64,000 nucleotides of DNA from Pseudolysinimonas kribbensis (GCF_030161895.1 NZ_BSVB01000001.1:1612001-1676000); one strand, 5' to 3'. Numbered from the stretch's first letter, positions 9,173-19,300 are shown. The notes: generated from the sequence alone by a model not told the origin. Translations and numbers: made by a program.

Positions 9173-9609
9173 GTGGACAGCCTCGACTACGGGATCATCG
9201 ACCTCCTTCGGCAGAACTCCCGCGCCGGATACGCCGACATCGGCGATCGCGTGGGGCTGTCGGCGTCCGCCGTCAAACGCCGGGTGGACCGGCTCGTGGC
9301 GGAGGAGTCATCCGCTCGTTCACGGTGCAGGTCGACCCCGCCGTCGACGGCAACACCACCGAGGCGTATGTCGAGCTGTTCTGCCGCGGCACCGTCGCGC
9401 CCGACGAGCTGAAGCGGATCCTGACCGGCGTGCCGGAGGTCGTCGACGCGTACACGGTGACCGGTTCGGCCGACGCGGTCGTGCACATCCGCTCGCGCGA
9501 CATCCCGAGCCTGGAGGACGCGCTCGAACGGGTGCGGATCGCGCCCAGCGTCGACCACACGCGCAGCGCGATCGTGCTGTCCCACCTCATCCACCGCCAC
9601 TACGACTGA
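9173..9609 (+). CDS. Lrp/AsnC-family transcriptional regulator (one frameshift)
   Basis: An N-terminal winged-helix ([21 protein letters not shown], then AVKRRVDRL) is followed by the RAM ligand-binding domain ([28 protein letters not shown]). The halves join near 9306 by adding one G (GAGGAG to GAGGGAG), giving VAEGVIRSF and about 145 residues. I chose the GTG at 9173 because family homology begins there. The divergent dimethylargininase-like gene starts 104 bp away and is the likely target; the effector may be an amino acid from that pathway. Confidence 0.82.
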
Positions 9610-9640
9610 TCGCTCGCCGGCGCCGGCGCGCCCTCCTCCG

Positions 9641-9714
9641 GATCCGATCGGCACTTCGCCATCCGTCCGGGTGCGCGCGGGCTGCATCGGATGGCGAACC
9701 ATCGATCGGATGCG
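9641..9714. repeat. Intergenic nested-hairpin repeat, copy A
   Basis: This is one of three similar elements (others at 36928 and 53518). It has an inner inverted repeat GCCATCCG...CGGATGGC separated by a GC-rich loop, flanked by an outer pair CCGATCGG and CGATCGG. It sits between the convergent Lrp and modC genes, so it may also act as a terminator. Confidence 0.7.
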
Positions 9715-9715
9715 T

Positions 9716-10438
9716 TCATCGCCGCTGACCGCCTTCGGCGACGAGGCGCTCGACGTACGGGGTCGCGGGGGCGGCGCGCAGCTCGGCGAGCGCGCCGCGC
9801 TGGGTGACGGCGCCGCGCTCCAGCACGACGACGTCGTCGGCGAGCGCCGCCACGTCGGCGACGCTGTGCGTGACGACGACGACCGGGATGCCGAGCCCCG
9901 CAGCCGCCCGGCCAGCTCGGCGCGCAACCCGGCCCGCAACTCCACGTCGAGGGCGGCCATCGGCTCGTCGAGCAGCAGGACCGCCGGTTCGGCGGCGAGC
10001 GCGCGGGCGAGCGCGACGCGCTGCGCCTGACCGCCCGAGAGCTCGCGCGGGTAGCGGTCGGCGAGGCCGGCGAGGTCGTAGCGGTCGAGCCAGGCCTCGG
10101 CGGCCGCGCGGCCCCGGCGCCGTCCGAGCTCGAGCCGTCTCGCGAAGGCGACGTTGTCGCGCACGGTCAGGTGGCGGAACAGCACGAGGTCCTGGAACAG
10201 CAGCCCGACCCCCGGCGCTCCGGCGGCAGCGGTACGAGGTCGTGCCCCCGACCTCGATCGTCCCGTGCGCCGGCAGCAGTCCCGCGATCGCGCTCAGGAT
10301 GCTGGACTTGCCCGCGCCGTTCGGCCCCACCAGCGCGAGCGGCCGGCCCGCCTCCGCCTCGAAGGCCGCGCGGATGACGGTGTCACCGCGGTGCACCACG
10401 AGGTCCGCTGTGAGCGCGCCGCCCACGCCCCCGCTCAT
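9716..10438 (-). CDS. modC: Molybdate ABC transporter ATP-binding protein ModC (three frameshifts)
   Basis: This ATPase powers molybdate import with ModB and ModA. Walker A is GPNGAGKSS, the Q-loop region is [15 protein letters not shown], the ABC signature is [15 protein letters not shown], Walker B is [12 protein letters not shown], and the switch His lies in [14 protein letters not shown]. The blocks lie in different frames; adding one G at about 10244, 10224 and 9899 joins them into about 241 residues, and three repairs match the frame of the stop. The usual C-terminal TOBE domain is absent; a separate TOBE protein is encoded upstream in the operon. The ATG overlaps the modB stop (ATGA). 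Confidence 0.85.
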   Translation of the reverse strand: MSGGVGGALTADLVVHRGDTVIRAAFEAEAGRPLALVGPNGAGKSSILSAIAGLLPAHGTIEVGGTTSYRCRRSAGGRAAVPGPRAVPPPDRARQRRLRETARARTAPGPRGRRGLARPLRPRRPRRPLPARALGRSGAARRARPRARRRTGGPAARRADGRPRRGVAGRVARRAGRAAAGLGIPVVVVTHSVADVAALADDVVVLERGAVTQRGALAELRAAPATPYVERLVAEGGQRR

Positions 10439-11276
10439 CCGCGCACCCCGGGCAGCCAGCGGTCGCGCAGGGTCAGCAGCACCGCCACCGACACCGCGAT
10501 GAGCACGAGCGCGATCGCGATGGCCTCGTCGGGGTCGGACTCCAGCGCGAGGTAGCTCGCGATCGGCAGGGTGCGTGTCGTGCCGGGGAAGCTGCCGGCG
10601 AACGTGATCGTCGCGCCGAACTCGCCGAGTGCCCGGGCGAAGCACAGCACCGCACCCGCCGCGATGCCGGGGGCGACCGACGGCACCGTGACGAAGCGGA
10701 AGACCTGCAACGGTCGGGCACCGAGGGTGGCGGCCGCGGCCTCCGCGCGCCGGTCGCTCGCGCGCAGCGCCCCTCGACCGCGAAGACCAGGAACGGCATC
10801 GCGACGAAGGTCTGCGCGATGACGACGGCGCCGGTCGTGAACGGGATCGTGACGCCGACAGCCGCGAGAGCGCCGCCGAGCACGCCGCTGCGGCCCAGAA
10901 GCATGAGGAGGGCGATGCCGCCGACGACCGGCGGCAGCACCATCGGGATCGTCACCGCCGCGCGCAGCAGTCGCCGCGGCACCGCCGGCCACGACTCGGC
11001 GCGCGCGAGCACGATCGCCAGCGGCACCCCGAGCACGAGGCACAGCGCCGTCGAGATCGCGGCGGTGAGCAGCGACAGGCCGAGCGCCTGCAGCACGTCG
11101 CCGCGGGCGACGAGACCGCCGAGCGCGGCCCAGGGCGTCCGGATGAGCACGGCCACGAGCGGCAGCACGAGCAGCGCGAGACCGAGCGCCGCCACGATCC
11201 AGACGACGACCGAGGGTCCGCGCCGCCGCGCCGCGCGGGGCGTGTCCCTACGCGGACGGCGGACCGAAGCCGGCAT
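10435..11276 (-). CDS. modB: Molybdate ABC transporter permease ModB (one frameshift)
   Basis: This inner-membrane permease of about 280 residues has hydrophobic helices starting VVVWIVAALGLALLVLPLVAV and the permease EAA-type loop AAAATLGARPLQVFRFVTVPS, followed by GEFGATITFAGSFPG as in ModB/CysT-type permeases. The two parts are joined by adding one G in the run near 10778 (FAVEGALRASD). The start at 11276 overlaps the end of modA by 29 bp; a later start is possible. Its stop overlaps the modC start. Confidence 0.86.
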
Positions 11277-12039
11277 CCCGCAGCACCTTCCTGCCCTCGG
11301 GGCCGAGCACGTAGCGCACGAACGCGGCCGCCGCCGCCGGATGCGGTGCGTGACTCAGCACGACGATCGGGTAGCGGTTGATCACCGTCGCCGCCTCGGG
11401 CACGGCGACCGTCTGCACGTCGCCCGCGGCCGCCTTGGCGTCGGTGACGTAGACGAGCCCGGCATCGGCCTCATCGAGCTCGACCTTGGTGAGCACCTGC
11501 TTGACGTCCTGCTCGAGGCTCACCGGTGTGACGTGCACGCCGGTCTTCTGCAGCAGGGCCTTCGCGGCCGCGCCGCACGGCACGGTGACGTCGCACAGGA
11601 TGGTCGTCACCCCGGGCTTCGCGAGGTCGGCGAGCGACGTGATGTGCGCCGGGTTGCCCTTCGGCACGATCAGCTCGAGCACGTTCGTCGCGAACTCGGT
11701 GGGGTGGCTGGCGAGACCGGCCCGTGTCACCGTCGTCATGGGCTCGTCCGCGGCCGAGGCGAACACGTCGGCCGGTGCCCCCTGCACGATCTGCTGGGCG
11801 AGGGCGCCACTGCCGCCGTAGGCGGTCTGCACGGTGACACCGGGGTGCCGCTTCTCGAAGCCTGCCGCGAGCGCGTCGAACGACTCGGTGAGCGATGCCG
11901 CGGCGAGCACCGTGACGCCGCCGGCGAGCGTGTGCGTCGGGGGATGGGGCGCCGGGCTCGACGAGGCGCCGCCGGTGCACCCGGCGAGGGCGACGGCGAG
12001 CGCGGTCGCGGTCGCGGCGACGGCGAGCGGATGGCGCAC
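11248..12039 (-). CDS. modA: Molybdate-binding lipoprotein ModA, 263 aa
   Basis: This is the extracytoplasmic binding protein of the molybdate importer. A lipoprotein signal peptide ends in the lipobox LAGC at about residues 18-21, followed by a Ser/Pro linker. The mature part shows VTVLAAASLTESFDAL, YGGSGALAQQI and GAPADVFASAADEPM, the classical ModA oxyanion-binding segments, and later DEADAGLVYVTDA. The gene follows the HTH-TOBE regulator directly and overlaps modB. The substrate call (molybdate rather than tungstate) rests on the surrounding cofactor genes. Confidence 0.92.
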   Translation of the reverse strand: MRHPLAVAATATALAVALAGCTGGASSSPAPHPPTHTLAGGVTVLAAASLTESFDALAAGFEKRHPGVTVQTAYGGSGALAQQIVQGAPADVFASAADEPMTTVTRAGLASHPTEFATNVLELIVPKGNPAHITSLADLAKPGVTTILCDVTVPCGAAAKALLQKTGVHVTPVSLEQDVKQVLTKVELDEADAGLVYVTDAKAAAGDVQTVAVPEAATVINRYPIVVLSHAPHPAAAAAFVRYVLGPEGRKVLRDAGFGPPSA

Positions 12040-12447
12040 TCAGCCCTCCGGGAGCAGCTCGACGACGACGTTGGTGGCCTTCACGCTCGCCGAGGCGAGC
12101 ATCCCGGGCTCGAGGCCGAGCTCGTCGGCCGCCTCCCGGGTCATGAGCGACACCACGCGGAAGGGGCCCGCCTGCAGGTCGACCTGCGCCATGACGCCGT
12201 CCTTGACGACGTGCGTCACGAGGCCGACGAACCGGTTGCGGGCCGATGTCGCCGCGACCGGGAACGCCTCGGCCATCGCCGCGCGGGCGGGATGCTCGGT
12301 GAGCAGCGGCACGAGGTCGGAGCCCTCGACGGTCTGCCGTGTGCCGTCGTGCCGGATCGGCAGCCGGCCCGACTCGCCCCAGCGCCGCACCGTGTCGTCG
12401 CTGACGCCGAGCAGCGCGGCTGCCTCGGCGATCCGGAATCGCGTCAT
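12040..12447 (-). CDS. HTH-TOBE molybdate-responsive regulator, 135 aa
   Basis: The N-terminal third is a MerR/excisionase-type helix-turn-helix (FRIAEAAALLGVSDDTVRRWGESG). Residues from about 68 onward form one TOBE/molbindin domain (RNRFVGLVTHVVKDGVMAQVDLQAG and the ending TNVVVELLPEG), which binds molybdate oxyanion in known molbindins. It is the first gene of the modABC operon and starts at an ATG at 12447. By analogy with ModE it may repress or activate molybdenum genes, including the divergent moeB operon 238 bp away. The domain build is seen; the regulatory role is inferred. Confidence 0.85.
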   Translation of the reverse strand: MTRFRIAEAAALLGVSDDTVRRWGESGRLPIRHDGTRQTVEGSDLVPLLTEHPARAAMAEAFPVAATSARNRFVGLVTHVVKDGVMAQVDLQAGPFRVVSLMTREAADELGLEPGMLASASVKATNVVVELLPEG

Positions 12448-12541
12448 GGTCCCTCCGCATCCGCGGGTGTATGACCCCACGTTAGCCGCACCTGCGGGAG
12501 GACGCTCGAGCGGCCTCGGCACCCCGGGAGCCGCGCCAGCG

Positions 12542-12607
12542 GAGCGCCCACGTTTGCACCATTTTGGCCAGCACACCCGTGCCCAGGTGATGCAGACATG
12601 GGCGCTC
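12542..12607. promoter_or_regulatory. Large imperfect dyad in the mod/moe divergent promoter region
   Basis: Left arm 12542-12560 (GAGCGCCCACGTTTGCACC) and right arm 12586-12607 are near-perfect complements with one 3-nt bulge and two mismatches, around a 25-nt centre containing ATTTTGGCCA. It lies between the HTH-TOBE/modABC operon and the moeB operon. It could be an operator, a 5'-UTR structure or a dispersed repeat; the sequence alone does not decide. Confidence 0.55.
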
Positions 12608-12685
12608 GGCATCTGGCACCCGGCGCTCGGCATCCGGCGCACGGGGGCGTCAGCGGTGTCCGGCCGAAGTTGCGAGAATCGGGGG

Positions 12686-13762
12686 ATGGCGGTGGACGCG
12701 GGCGGTGACCGGTTCCTGCGCCAGCGCGCCCTCCTCGGGTTCGGCCGCCCGGCGCAGGAGCGCCTCGCCGCCGCCCGGATCGCGGTGATCGGCGCCGGGG
12801 GACTCGGCAGCGCCGTGCTCCCGGTGCTCGCGGGCGCCGGCGTCGGCGCGATCGCCATCGTCGACGACGACACCGTCGACCTCGCGAACCTGCACCGGCA
12901 GACCCTGTACACCGCGGCCGACGTGGGGCGCGGCAAGGCCGAGGCGGCGGCAGTTGCTCTCGCCCGGATGGCCCCGGATGCCGAGATCACTCCGCTCGCC
13001 GTGCGGTTCACGCCCGACACGGCCTCGCTCCTCGACGACGTCGACCTCGTCGTCGACGGGAGCGATGCCCTCGCCACCCGCTACCTCGCGGACGACGCGG
13101 CGGCCGAGCGCGACATCCCGCTCGTGTGGGGGTCGGCGCTCGGCTGGGCCGGCCAGGTCGGGGTCGCCTGGGAACGGTACGGCGTCGGCTACCGCGACCT
13201 CTACCCGGAGCCCGCCGACGACCTCGCCGGCGACACCTGCTCGACGGTCGGCGTGCTGCCGTCGGTGTGCACGGTCATCGGGGGCCTCATGGCGTCGGAG
13301 GCGCTCAAGCTGCTCAGCGGCTCCGGCGATCCGCTCCTCGGCCGCGCGATCGTGTACGACGCGCGCCGCGGCGACCTGCGCGAGATCGCCTACCGTCGCG
13401 AGGGCGAGCCGGTGCGCCGGATGCCGGCGGCGCCCGTCCCGCACGAGACGGTCAGCCCCGCCGAGCTCGCCGCGCTGCTCGGCACGCCCGCCGGCGCCCC
13501 GGTGCTACTCGACGTTCGCGAAGACGAGGAGGTCGCGCGCGTGACGCTGCCGGGCGCCCGGCACATCCCGCTCGGCGACCTCGAGCGCCGGGTCGGCGAG
13601 CTCGACCCGGATGCCGCCACCGTCGTCTACTGCCACCTCGGCGTACGCTCCGCCCACGCGCTCGACGTGCTCGCCGCGGCCGGGTTCCGCCGCGCGCGGC
13701 ATCTCGCCGGCGGCATCGACGCGTACGCCGCGCAGGTCGACCCCGCCCTCGCACGGTACTGA
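12686..13762 (+). CDS. moeB: Molybdopterin-synthase adenylyltransferase MoeB with C-terminal rhodanese domain, 358 aa
   Basis: MoeB adenylates the C-terminal Gly of MoaD so that sulfur can be attached. The nucleotide-binding Rossmann motif VIGAGGLGSAVLPVLAGAG lies near residue 32, followed by VDDDTVDLANLHRQTLY and DGSDALATRYL. The rhodanese domain (about residues 255-358) contains VLLDVREDEE and the active-site loop VVYCHLGVRS, giving a built-in persulfide donor. The usual first zinc CxxC is replaced (YRDLYPE), so the structural zinc site seems lost. It heads the moeB-moeA-moaC/mog-moaE operon. Confidence 0.9.
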   Translation: MAVDAGGDRFLRQRALLGFGRPAQERLAAARIAVIGAGGLGSAVLPVLAGAGVGAIAIVDDDTVDLANLHRQTLYTAADVGRGKAEAAAVALARMAPDAEITPLAVRFTPDTASLLDDVDLVVDGSDALATRYLADDAAAERDIPLVWGSALGWAGQVGVAWERYGVGYRDLYPEPADDLAGDTCSTVGVLPSVCTVIGGLMASEALKLLSGSGDPLLGRAIVYDARRGDLREIAYRREGEPVRRMPAAPVPHETVSPAELAALLGTPAGAPVLLDVREDEEVARVTLPGARHIPLGDLERRVGELDPDAATVVYCHLGVRSAHALDVLAAAGFRRARHLAGGIDAYAAQVDPALARY

Positions 13763-13777
13763 GGGCGCGGCACGGAC

Positions 13778-14956
13778 ATGGCGCGCACCCCCGTCGAGAC
13801 CCACGCCGCGCGCGTGCGGGAGCTGCTCGCGCCGTTGCGGGAGCGCGGCACCGAGACGGTCGGGCTGCCCGATGCGCTGGGGCGGGTGCTCGCCGAGGCG
13901 GCGCGCTCGCCGATCGCGCTGCCTCCGTTCCGCAATTCGCAGATGGACGGGTTCGCCGTGCGGGCCGCGGACCTGCCGGCGACGCTGCCGATCCGCGGGG
14001 AGGTCGCGGCATCCCCGGGCGAGCCCGCCGCCCTCGCGCCCGGATCGACCGTGCGGATCATGACCGGCGCCCCGGTGCCGGTGGGCGCGGATGCGATCGT
14101 TCCGGTCGAGGCCGCCGCGATGGTGGGCGATGCGGTGCGCCTTCCCGCGACGGCGGCCGGCGCGTACGTGCGCGAGGCCGGGTCGGACCTGGCCGCGGGC
14201 GACGTCGTCGTGCCGGGCGGCATTCGGCTCGCGTCGCGGCACCTCGCGGCGCTCGCCGCCGCCGGCCTGACCGACGTTGACGTCACGACCCAGCCGCGCA
14301 TCGCGATCATCAGCACGGGCAGCGAGCTGGCCGAGCCGGGCGCGCCGCTCGCGTTCGGGCAGATCCCGGATGCCAACGGCGTCGCGCTCGACGCCGCGTC
14401 CCGCGCCTCCGGGGCCACGGTCGTGCACCGCGGTCGCGTCGCCGACGCCCCCGATCGGCTCGCGGCAGAGCTCGACGCCGCCCTCGCCGCGGGCGCGGAA
14501 CTCGTGCTGACGAGCGGCGGCGTCTCGATGGGGGCGCACGAGGTCGTGCGCGACCTGCTCGAGCCGCTCGGCGCGCACGTCGACGTGCTCGCGATGCAGC
14601 CGGGTGGTCCGCAGGCGACGGCATCCTGGCGGGGCGTGCCGGTCGTGTGCTTCCCGGGCAACCCGGTCTCAAGCCAGGTGAGTTTCGAGCTGTTCGTGGC
14701 GCCGATGCTGCGCGAGGTCGCGGGGCTGCCCGCGGCCGCGGCCTCACACGCGCCGCTGGCGGCGGCGCTCACATCGCCGCCCGGCAAGCGGCAGTACCTG
14801 CGCGGGCGGCGTCGAGACGACGGCGCGGTCGAGACGGTGTCGGGCCCGGGCTCGCATCTCGTGGCGGGCCTCGCCGCCGCCGAGCTGCTGCTGGTCGTGC
14901 CCGAGGAAGTGACCGCCCTCGCGGCGGGCGACATGGTGGAGGTGCGGGCGCTGTGA
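13778..14956 (+). CDS. moeA: Molybdopterin molybdenumtransferase MoeA, 392 aa
   Basis: MoeA inserts molybdate into adenylylated molybdopterin. The sequence shows PPFRNSQMDGFAVRAAD, RIMTGAPVPVGADAIVPVE, ISTGSELAEPG and VLTSGGVSMGAHEVVRDLL, all conserved MoeA blocks, then the C-terminal domain with VVCFPGNPVSSQVSFELFV. It starts 15 bp after moeB, and its stop overlaps the GTG of the moaC-mog fusion. A second MoeA is encoded at 32432 in this window; the two differ throughout and are paralogues, not a recent duplication. Confidence 0.93.
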   Translation: MARTPVETHAARVRELLAPLRERGTETVGLPDALGRVLAEAARSPIALPPFRNSQMDGFAVRAADLPATLPIRGEVAASPGEPAALAPGSTVRIMTGAPVPVGADAIVPVEAAAMVGDAVRLPATAAGAYVREAGSDLAAGDVVVPGGIRLASRHLAALAAAGLTDVDVTTQPRIAIISTGSELAEPGAPLAFGQIPDANGVALDAASRASGATVVHRGRVADAPDRLAAELDAALAAGAELVLTSGGVSMGAHEVVRDLLEPLGAHVDVLAMQPGGPQATASWRGVPVVCFPGNPVSSQVSFELFVAPMLREVAGLPAAAASHAPLAAALTSPPGKRQYLRGRRRDDGAVETVSGPGSHLVAGLAAAELLLVVPEEVTALAAGDMVEVRAL

Positions 14957-15891
14957 GCGGATTGAGTCACGTCGACGACGAGGGGCGGGCGCGCATGGTC
15001 GATGTCGGCGGCAAGCCGGTGACCCGGCGCACCGCGGTCGCGAGCGGCCGGCTCGACACGACCGCGGAGGTGATCGGCCTCGTGCGCGACGAGCGGATGC
15101 CCAAGCGCGACGTGCTCGCGACGGCGCGGCTCGCCGGCATCCAGGGCGCCAAGCGCACGAGCGAGCTGATCCCGCTCGCCCATCCGCTGCCGCTCGACAC
15201 GGTCGAGGTCGAGGTCGAGCTGCACGACACGTGGATGGCGATCTCGGCCACCGCGGTCGTCACCGGCCGCACCGGGGTCGAGATGGAGGCGCTGACCGCG
15301 GTCGCGGTCGCGGGACTCACGCTGCACGACATGGTCAAAGCGGTCGATCCCGGGTGCGTGCTCGGCGACATCCGGCTCGTTTCGAAGACGGGCGGCAAAT
15401 CGGACATCGGGGTCGCGAATGTGAGCGACGCGGCGATCGTGCTGGTGTCGTCGACGCGCGCCGCGGCGGGCGAGCGGGAGGACGCGACCGGCCCGGCGAT
15501 CGCGGAATGGGCGTCGGCCCAGGGACTCGCTCCCGAGGTGCGCGTCGTCGCCGACAAGGAGATCGCGTCGGCGCTGCGCGCGGCGGTGTCCGAACGTCCG
15601 GCCCTCGTCGTGACGACCGGCGGCACCGGGGCGTCCCCGAGCGATCGCACGCCGGAGGCCACCCTCGCCGTGATCGAGCGCGAGCTGCCGGGGGTCGCCG
15701 AGGCGATCCGTGCGGCCGGCCTCGCGAAGGTGCCGACCGCCGCGCTGTCCCGCGGCGTGGCGGGACTGGCGGGCGGCACGATCGTCGTCAACCTGCCCGG
15801 GTCGACGGGCGGCGTGCGCGACGGCCTCGGCGTGCTCGACGCGCTGCTGCCGCACCTGCGCGACCAGCTGGCCGGAGGCGACCATGCCTGA
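14953..15891 (+). CDS. moaC: Bifunctional MoaC-MogA fusion (cPMP synthase / molybdopterin adenylyltransferase), 312 aa
   Basis: Residues 1-155 are MoaC, which with MoaA makes cyclic pyranopterin monophosphate: [30 protein letters not shown] and [20 protein letters not shown]. Residues from about 160 on are MogA/MoaB-type, which adenylates molybdopterin: [18 protein letters not shown] and [19 protein letters not shown], ending with [10 protein letters not shown]. The fused MoaCB form is known in some actinobacteria. The GTG at 14953 overlaps the moeA stop (GTGA). It overlaps moaE by 8 bp at its end. Confidence 0.92.
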   Translation: MSGLSHVDDEGRARMVDVGGKPVTRRTAVASGRLDTTAEVIGLVRDERMPKRDVLATARLAGIQGAKRTSELIPLAHPLPLDTVEVEVELHDTWMAISATAVVTGRTGVEMEALTAVAVAGLTLHDMVKAVDPGCVLGDIRLVSKTGGKSDIGVANVSDAAIVLVSSTRAAAGEREDATGPAIAEWASAQGLAPEVRVVADKEIASALRAAVSERPALVVTTGGTGASPSDRTPEATLAVIERELPGVAEAIRAAGLAKVPTAALSRGVAGLAGGTIVVNLPGSTGGVRDGLGVLDALLPHLRDQLAGGDHA

Positions 15892-16297
15892 CGTGCTCAG
15901 CCGGATCGTCGACGGCCCGATCGACCGCGCCGAGCTCGAGACGTTCGCCCGCACCGATCGCGACGGGGCGGTGGTCGCGTTCGAGGGCGTCATCCGGAAT
16001 CACGACCACGGCGACGCGGTGTCGGCGCTCGACTACCGCGCGCATCCCGATGCCGCCGCCTTCCTCGAGCGGATCTGCACCGAGGTCGCGGAGTCGACCG
16101 GTCTGCGCATCGCGGCGGCGCACCGCATCGGGCGGCTCACGATCGGCGACGTCGCCCTCGTCGCGGTCGTCGCCGCGCCGCATCGCGCGGAAGCGTTCGC
16201 CGCGTGCTCCCGACTCGTCGACGAGATCAAGGCCGGCGTGCCGATCTGGAAGAAGCAGCAACTCGCCGACGGCGAGACGGAGTGGGTCGGCCTGTAG
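15884..16297 (+). CDS. moaE: Molybdopterin synthase catalytic subunit MoaE, 137 aa
   Basis: MoaE transfers sulfur from thiocarboxylated MoaD to the pyranopterin. Conserved segments are [42 protein letters not shown] and the C-terminal catalytic [19 protein letters not shown] with the two essential Lys. The ATG at 15884 lies inside the end of the moaC-mog gene. Its partner MoaD is not in this operon but at 30145. It ends 7 bp before the convergent cydDC stop. Confidence 0.93.
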   Translation: MPDVLSRIVDGPIDRAELETFARTDRDGAVVAFEGVIRNHDHGDAVSALDYRAHPDAAAFLERICTEVAESTGLRIAAAHRIGRLTIGDVALVAVVAAPHRAEAFAACSRLVDEIKAGVPIWKKQQLADGETEWVGL

Positions 16298-16304
16298 GCG
16301 CCGA

Positions 16305-19300
16305 CTACTCGGCCACCGGCAGGCGGGAGCGCCCCAGCGTCAGCACCCGATCCTCGGGCAGCCGGTCTGCCGCGCGGTGCGAGACGAGCACCACGATGCG
16401 GTCGCCGGCGGCGCGCCGCACGTCGCGCATGACGGCATCCGCGGTGGCGTCGTCGAGGTGCGCGGTCGGCTCGTCGAGCACGAGCACGTCGCAGCGGCGC
16501 AGGATCGCGCGGGCGACCGCGAGACGCTGGCGTTCACCGCCCGAGAGCGCCGATCCGTGCCGGCCGACGCGGAGGTCCAGGCCCTCGGCGGCGTCGGCGA
16601 CCACACGGTCGAGGCCGACCGAGGCGAGCACCGCGTGCATCTCGTCCTCCGTCACTGGGTCGGTGCGCGGGCGCGCGACGAGCAGGTTGGCGCGCACGGT
16701 CGAGTCGAAGACGTGCGCCTCCTGCGGGCACCACGCGACCCGGGCGCGCCAGGCGTCACGGTCGACGTCGCGCAGGTCGCTGCCGCCGGCCAGCACGGCG
16801 CCGTGCGCGGGCCGGAGGTCGCCCAGCAGCGCGGTGACGAGCGTGGTCTTGCCCGCGCCGGACGCGCCGTCCACCACGAGCCAGCCCGGGGCCACGACCT
16901 CGGCGTCGAGACCGGTGACGACGGGTCGACCGTCGTCCCAGGCGAGGGCGAGGTCGCGCAAGGCGAGTCGGCGCACCACCGGTGGCAGGTCGGCACCGGC
17001 TGCCGCGACGGCAGCCCCGGCGGTTCCGGATGCCCCTCCCGCGGCGAGCCGCGACAGCACCGCCCGCAGCGCCGGGATCCGCTGCGCCGCCACCGCGGCG
17101 GACGCGACCGGCTCGAGGCAGGCGAGCACGAGGAGCGCGGCGACCGCGGCCGCCTCGGCGGTCGGCGCGAGGAGTGGGGCGAGCACGGCGGCGGTCCCGG
17201 TGCCGATCCCGGCGACGAGGGATGCCGCGGCGGCGACCGACGCCTGCCGGCGTTCGCGGCGCTCCTGCATCCGGCCCAGGCGGTCCACGACGTCGACCGC
17301 GGCGGCGTCGGCTCCGACGGCGCGCAGGTCGTCGGCCGCGTCGGCGAGCGCGGCGACGCGAGTGGTCAGCGCGGTCGCGCCCGCGACGAGCGCGCGCTGG
17401 TCACGGCGGCCGGCGAGCCAGGCCAGCAGCGGCGCGACGACGCCGGTGACCGCGAGCGCGACGGCCACCGGCCAGGCGGTGGGCGCGACCGCGGTGACGA
17501 CCGCCGCGGACGCGAGCGTCACGAGCACGCCCCCGCGAGCGGGGTCAGCACCCGCGGCAGCAGGTCGCGAAGCTGCGCCGGCAGGTTCACGAGCAGGTCG
17601 AGCGCGCGGCCCGCGTCGCGCGCGCCCCGGGCGGCCGCGCCGCGCTCGGCGAGACCGGTCCAGAGCCGCAGCCGCAGCCGGTCGACGAGCGCGAGCGCGG
17701 CGGCGTGACCGACGAGCCGCTCGGCGTACCGGGCGACGGCGCGACCGAGTCCGAAGAACCGCACGCCGACGATCGCGACGAGGAGGTACATGATCGCGGG
17801 CTCGGCGGCCGCGCGCACGATGAGCCATCCCGAAACGGCCGTGAGGGCGAGAGACATTCCGCTTGCGATCGCTCCGAGGAGGATCGCGAGCAGCCAGCGC
17901 GCGACCGCGTGGGGCGCGCGAGGCGTTCGGGTCGCGGCAGGCGCGGCGGGCGAGGGCTCAACCGGGGCGACGGCCGGAGCCGCCACGGTGCCACCCGCGG
18001 GCTCCGCGCTGATCGCGGGCGGCATCCACGCGGCCTCGCCCGCCGTCGCCGCACCGCCGAGGTCGATGACGAGCCCCGCATCGGCGCGCATCCGGGGATC
18101 GTGGCTGGAGACCAGCACGAGCAGCGGCGCCGCCCGCCGCCGGACCGCCGCGAGCACCCGCTCCGCGTTGACGGCGTCGAGGTGCGCCGTCGGCTCGTCC
18201 AGCACCAGAACGCGCGCGCCGGCGTCGGCCCGGGCGAGCGCCCGCGCGACGGCGAGCCGCCGCTGCTCGCCGGGGCTCAGCCGCCCGATGGGCGCGTCGC
18301 CGAGCCCCGCGAGATCGAGCTCGGCGAGCACCTGCCCGTGCCCCGGGCCCACGAGCGCGAGTTCGGCGAGCGGGGTCGCGGCCGCGAACCGCGGCGTCTG
18401 CCGCACCATGGCGATCCCGTCGCGCGGGATGCCGACGACGGCGCCGTCGACCTCGGCGCCCGCTCCGGCGATCCCCGCGATCGCGTCGAGCAGCGTCGAC
18501 TTGCCCGCGCCGCTCGGCCCGGTCACCGCGACGACGCCCCGGCGCGGCAGTCGCGCGTTCACCGGTCCGACCGTCGCGCGCCCCGGATGCCGCACCGTGA
18601 GCCCGACGAGTCCCGGCCGGCCGAGGCGGCGCTCGGCCACGGCGCGCGTCCGATCGAGCACGGCCCGCACCCGGCGCAGCGCCGCGAGGCCGTCCTGCGC
18701 CTGGTGGTACGCCGCGCCGACCTCGCGCAGCGCCGAGAAGCAGTCCGGGGCGAGCAGCAGCACCAGGAGCGCCGCGTCGAGCCCCACCGAACCGGAGAGC
18801 AGCCGAAGCCCCAGGGTGACCGCGACGACCGCGACCGACAGCATCCCGACCAGTTCGAGCGCGAGCGCCGACAGCAGCGCGCTGCGCAGGGTGCGCTGCA
18901 GCCGGCGGCGGTAGCCGTCCTGCACCGCGGCGAGCGCCCCGGTCTGCTCGGCGGCGCGGCCGAGCCCGACCAGCACCGGAAGCCCCTCCGCGAGCTCGAC
19001 CAGATGCTCGGCGAGCCGGGTCAGGGCCGAGGCCGCCGCGTCGGCCCGCTCGCGGCTGTGCAGACCGATGAGCACCATGAACACCGGCACGAGCGGCAGC
19101 GTCACGGCGACGATGAGGGCGCTGAGCGGGTCGGAGATCAGGATGCGCAGCCCGAGCGCCGCGGGGATCACGAGCGCCGACACCGCGGCCGGCAGCACCG
19201 TTCCGAGGTAGGCGTCGAGGTCGTCGAGCCCGTGCCCGGCGAGCAGCGCCTCCTCCGCACCGCGCCCGCCCTCCGCGGCCACGTGCCGCACGAGCCGCTC

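Noticed and set aside
17519-17560. Programmed ribosomal frameshift inside CydDC
   Set aside because: The site looks like dozens of other homopolymer losses in the window, with no slippery heptamer or stimulatory pattern specific to this gene.
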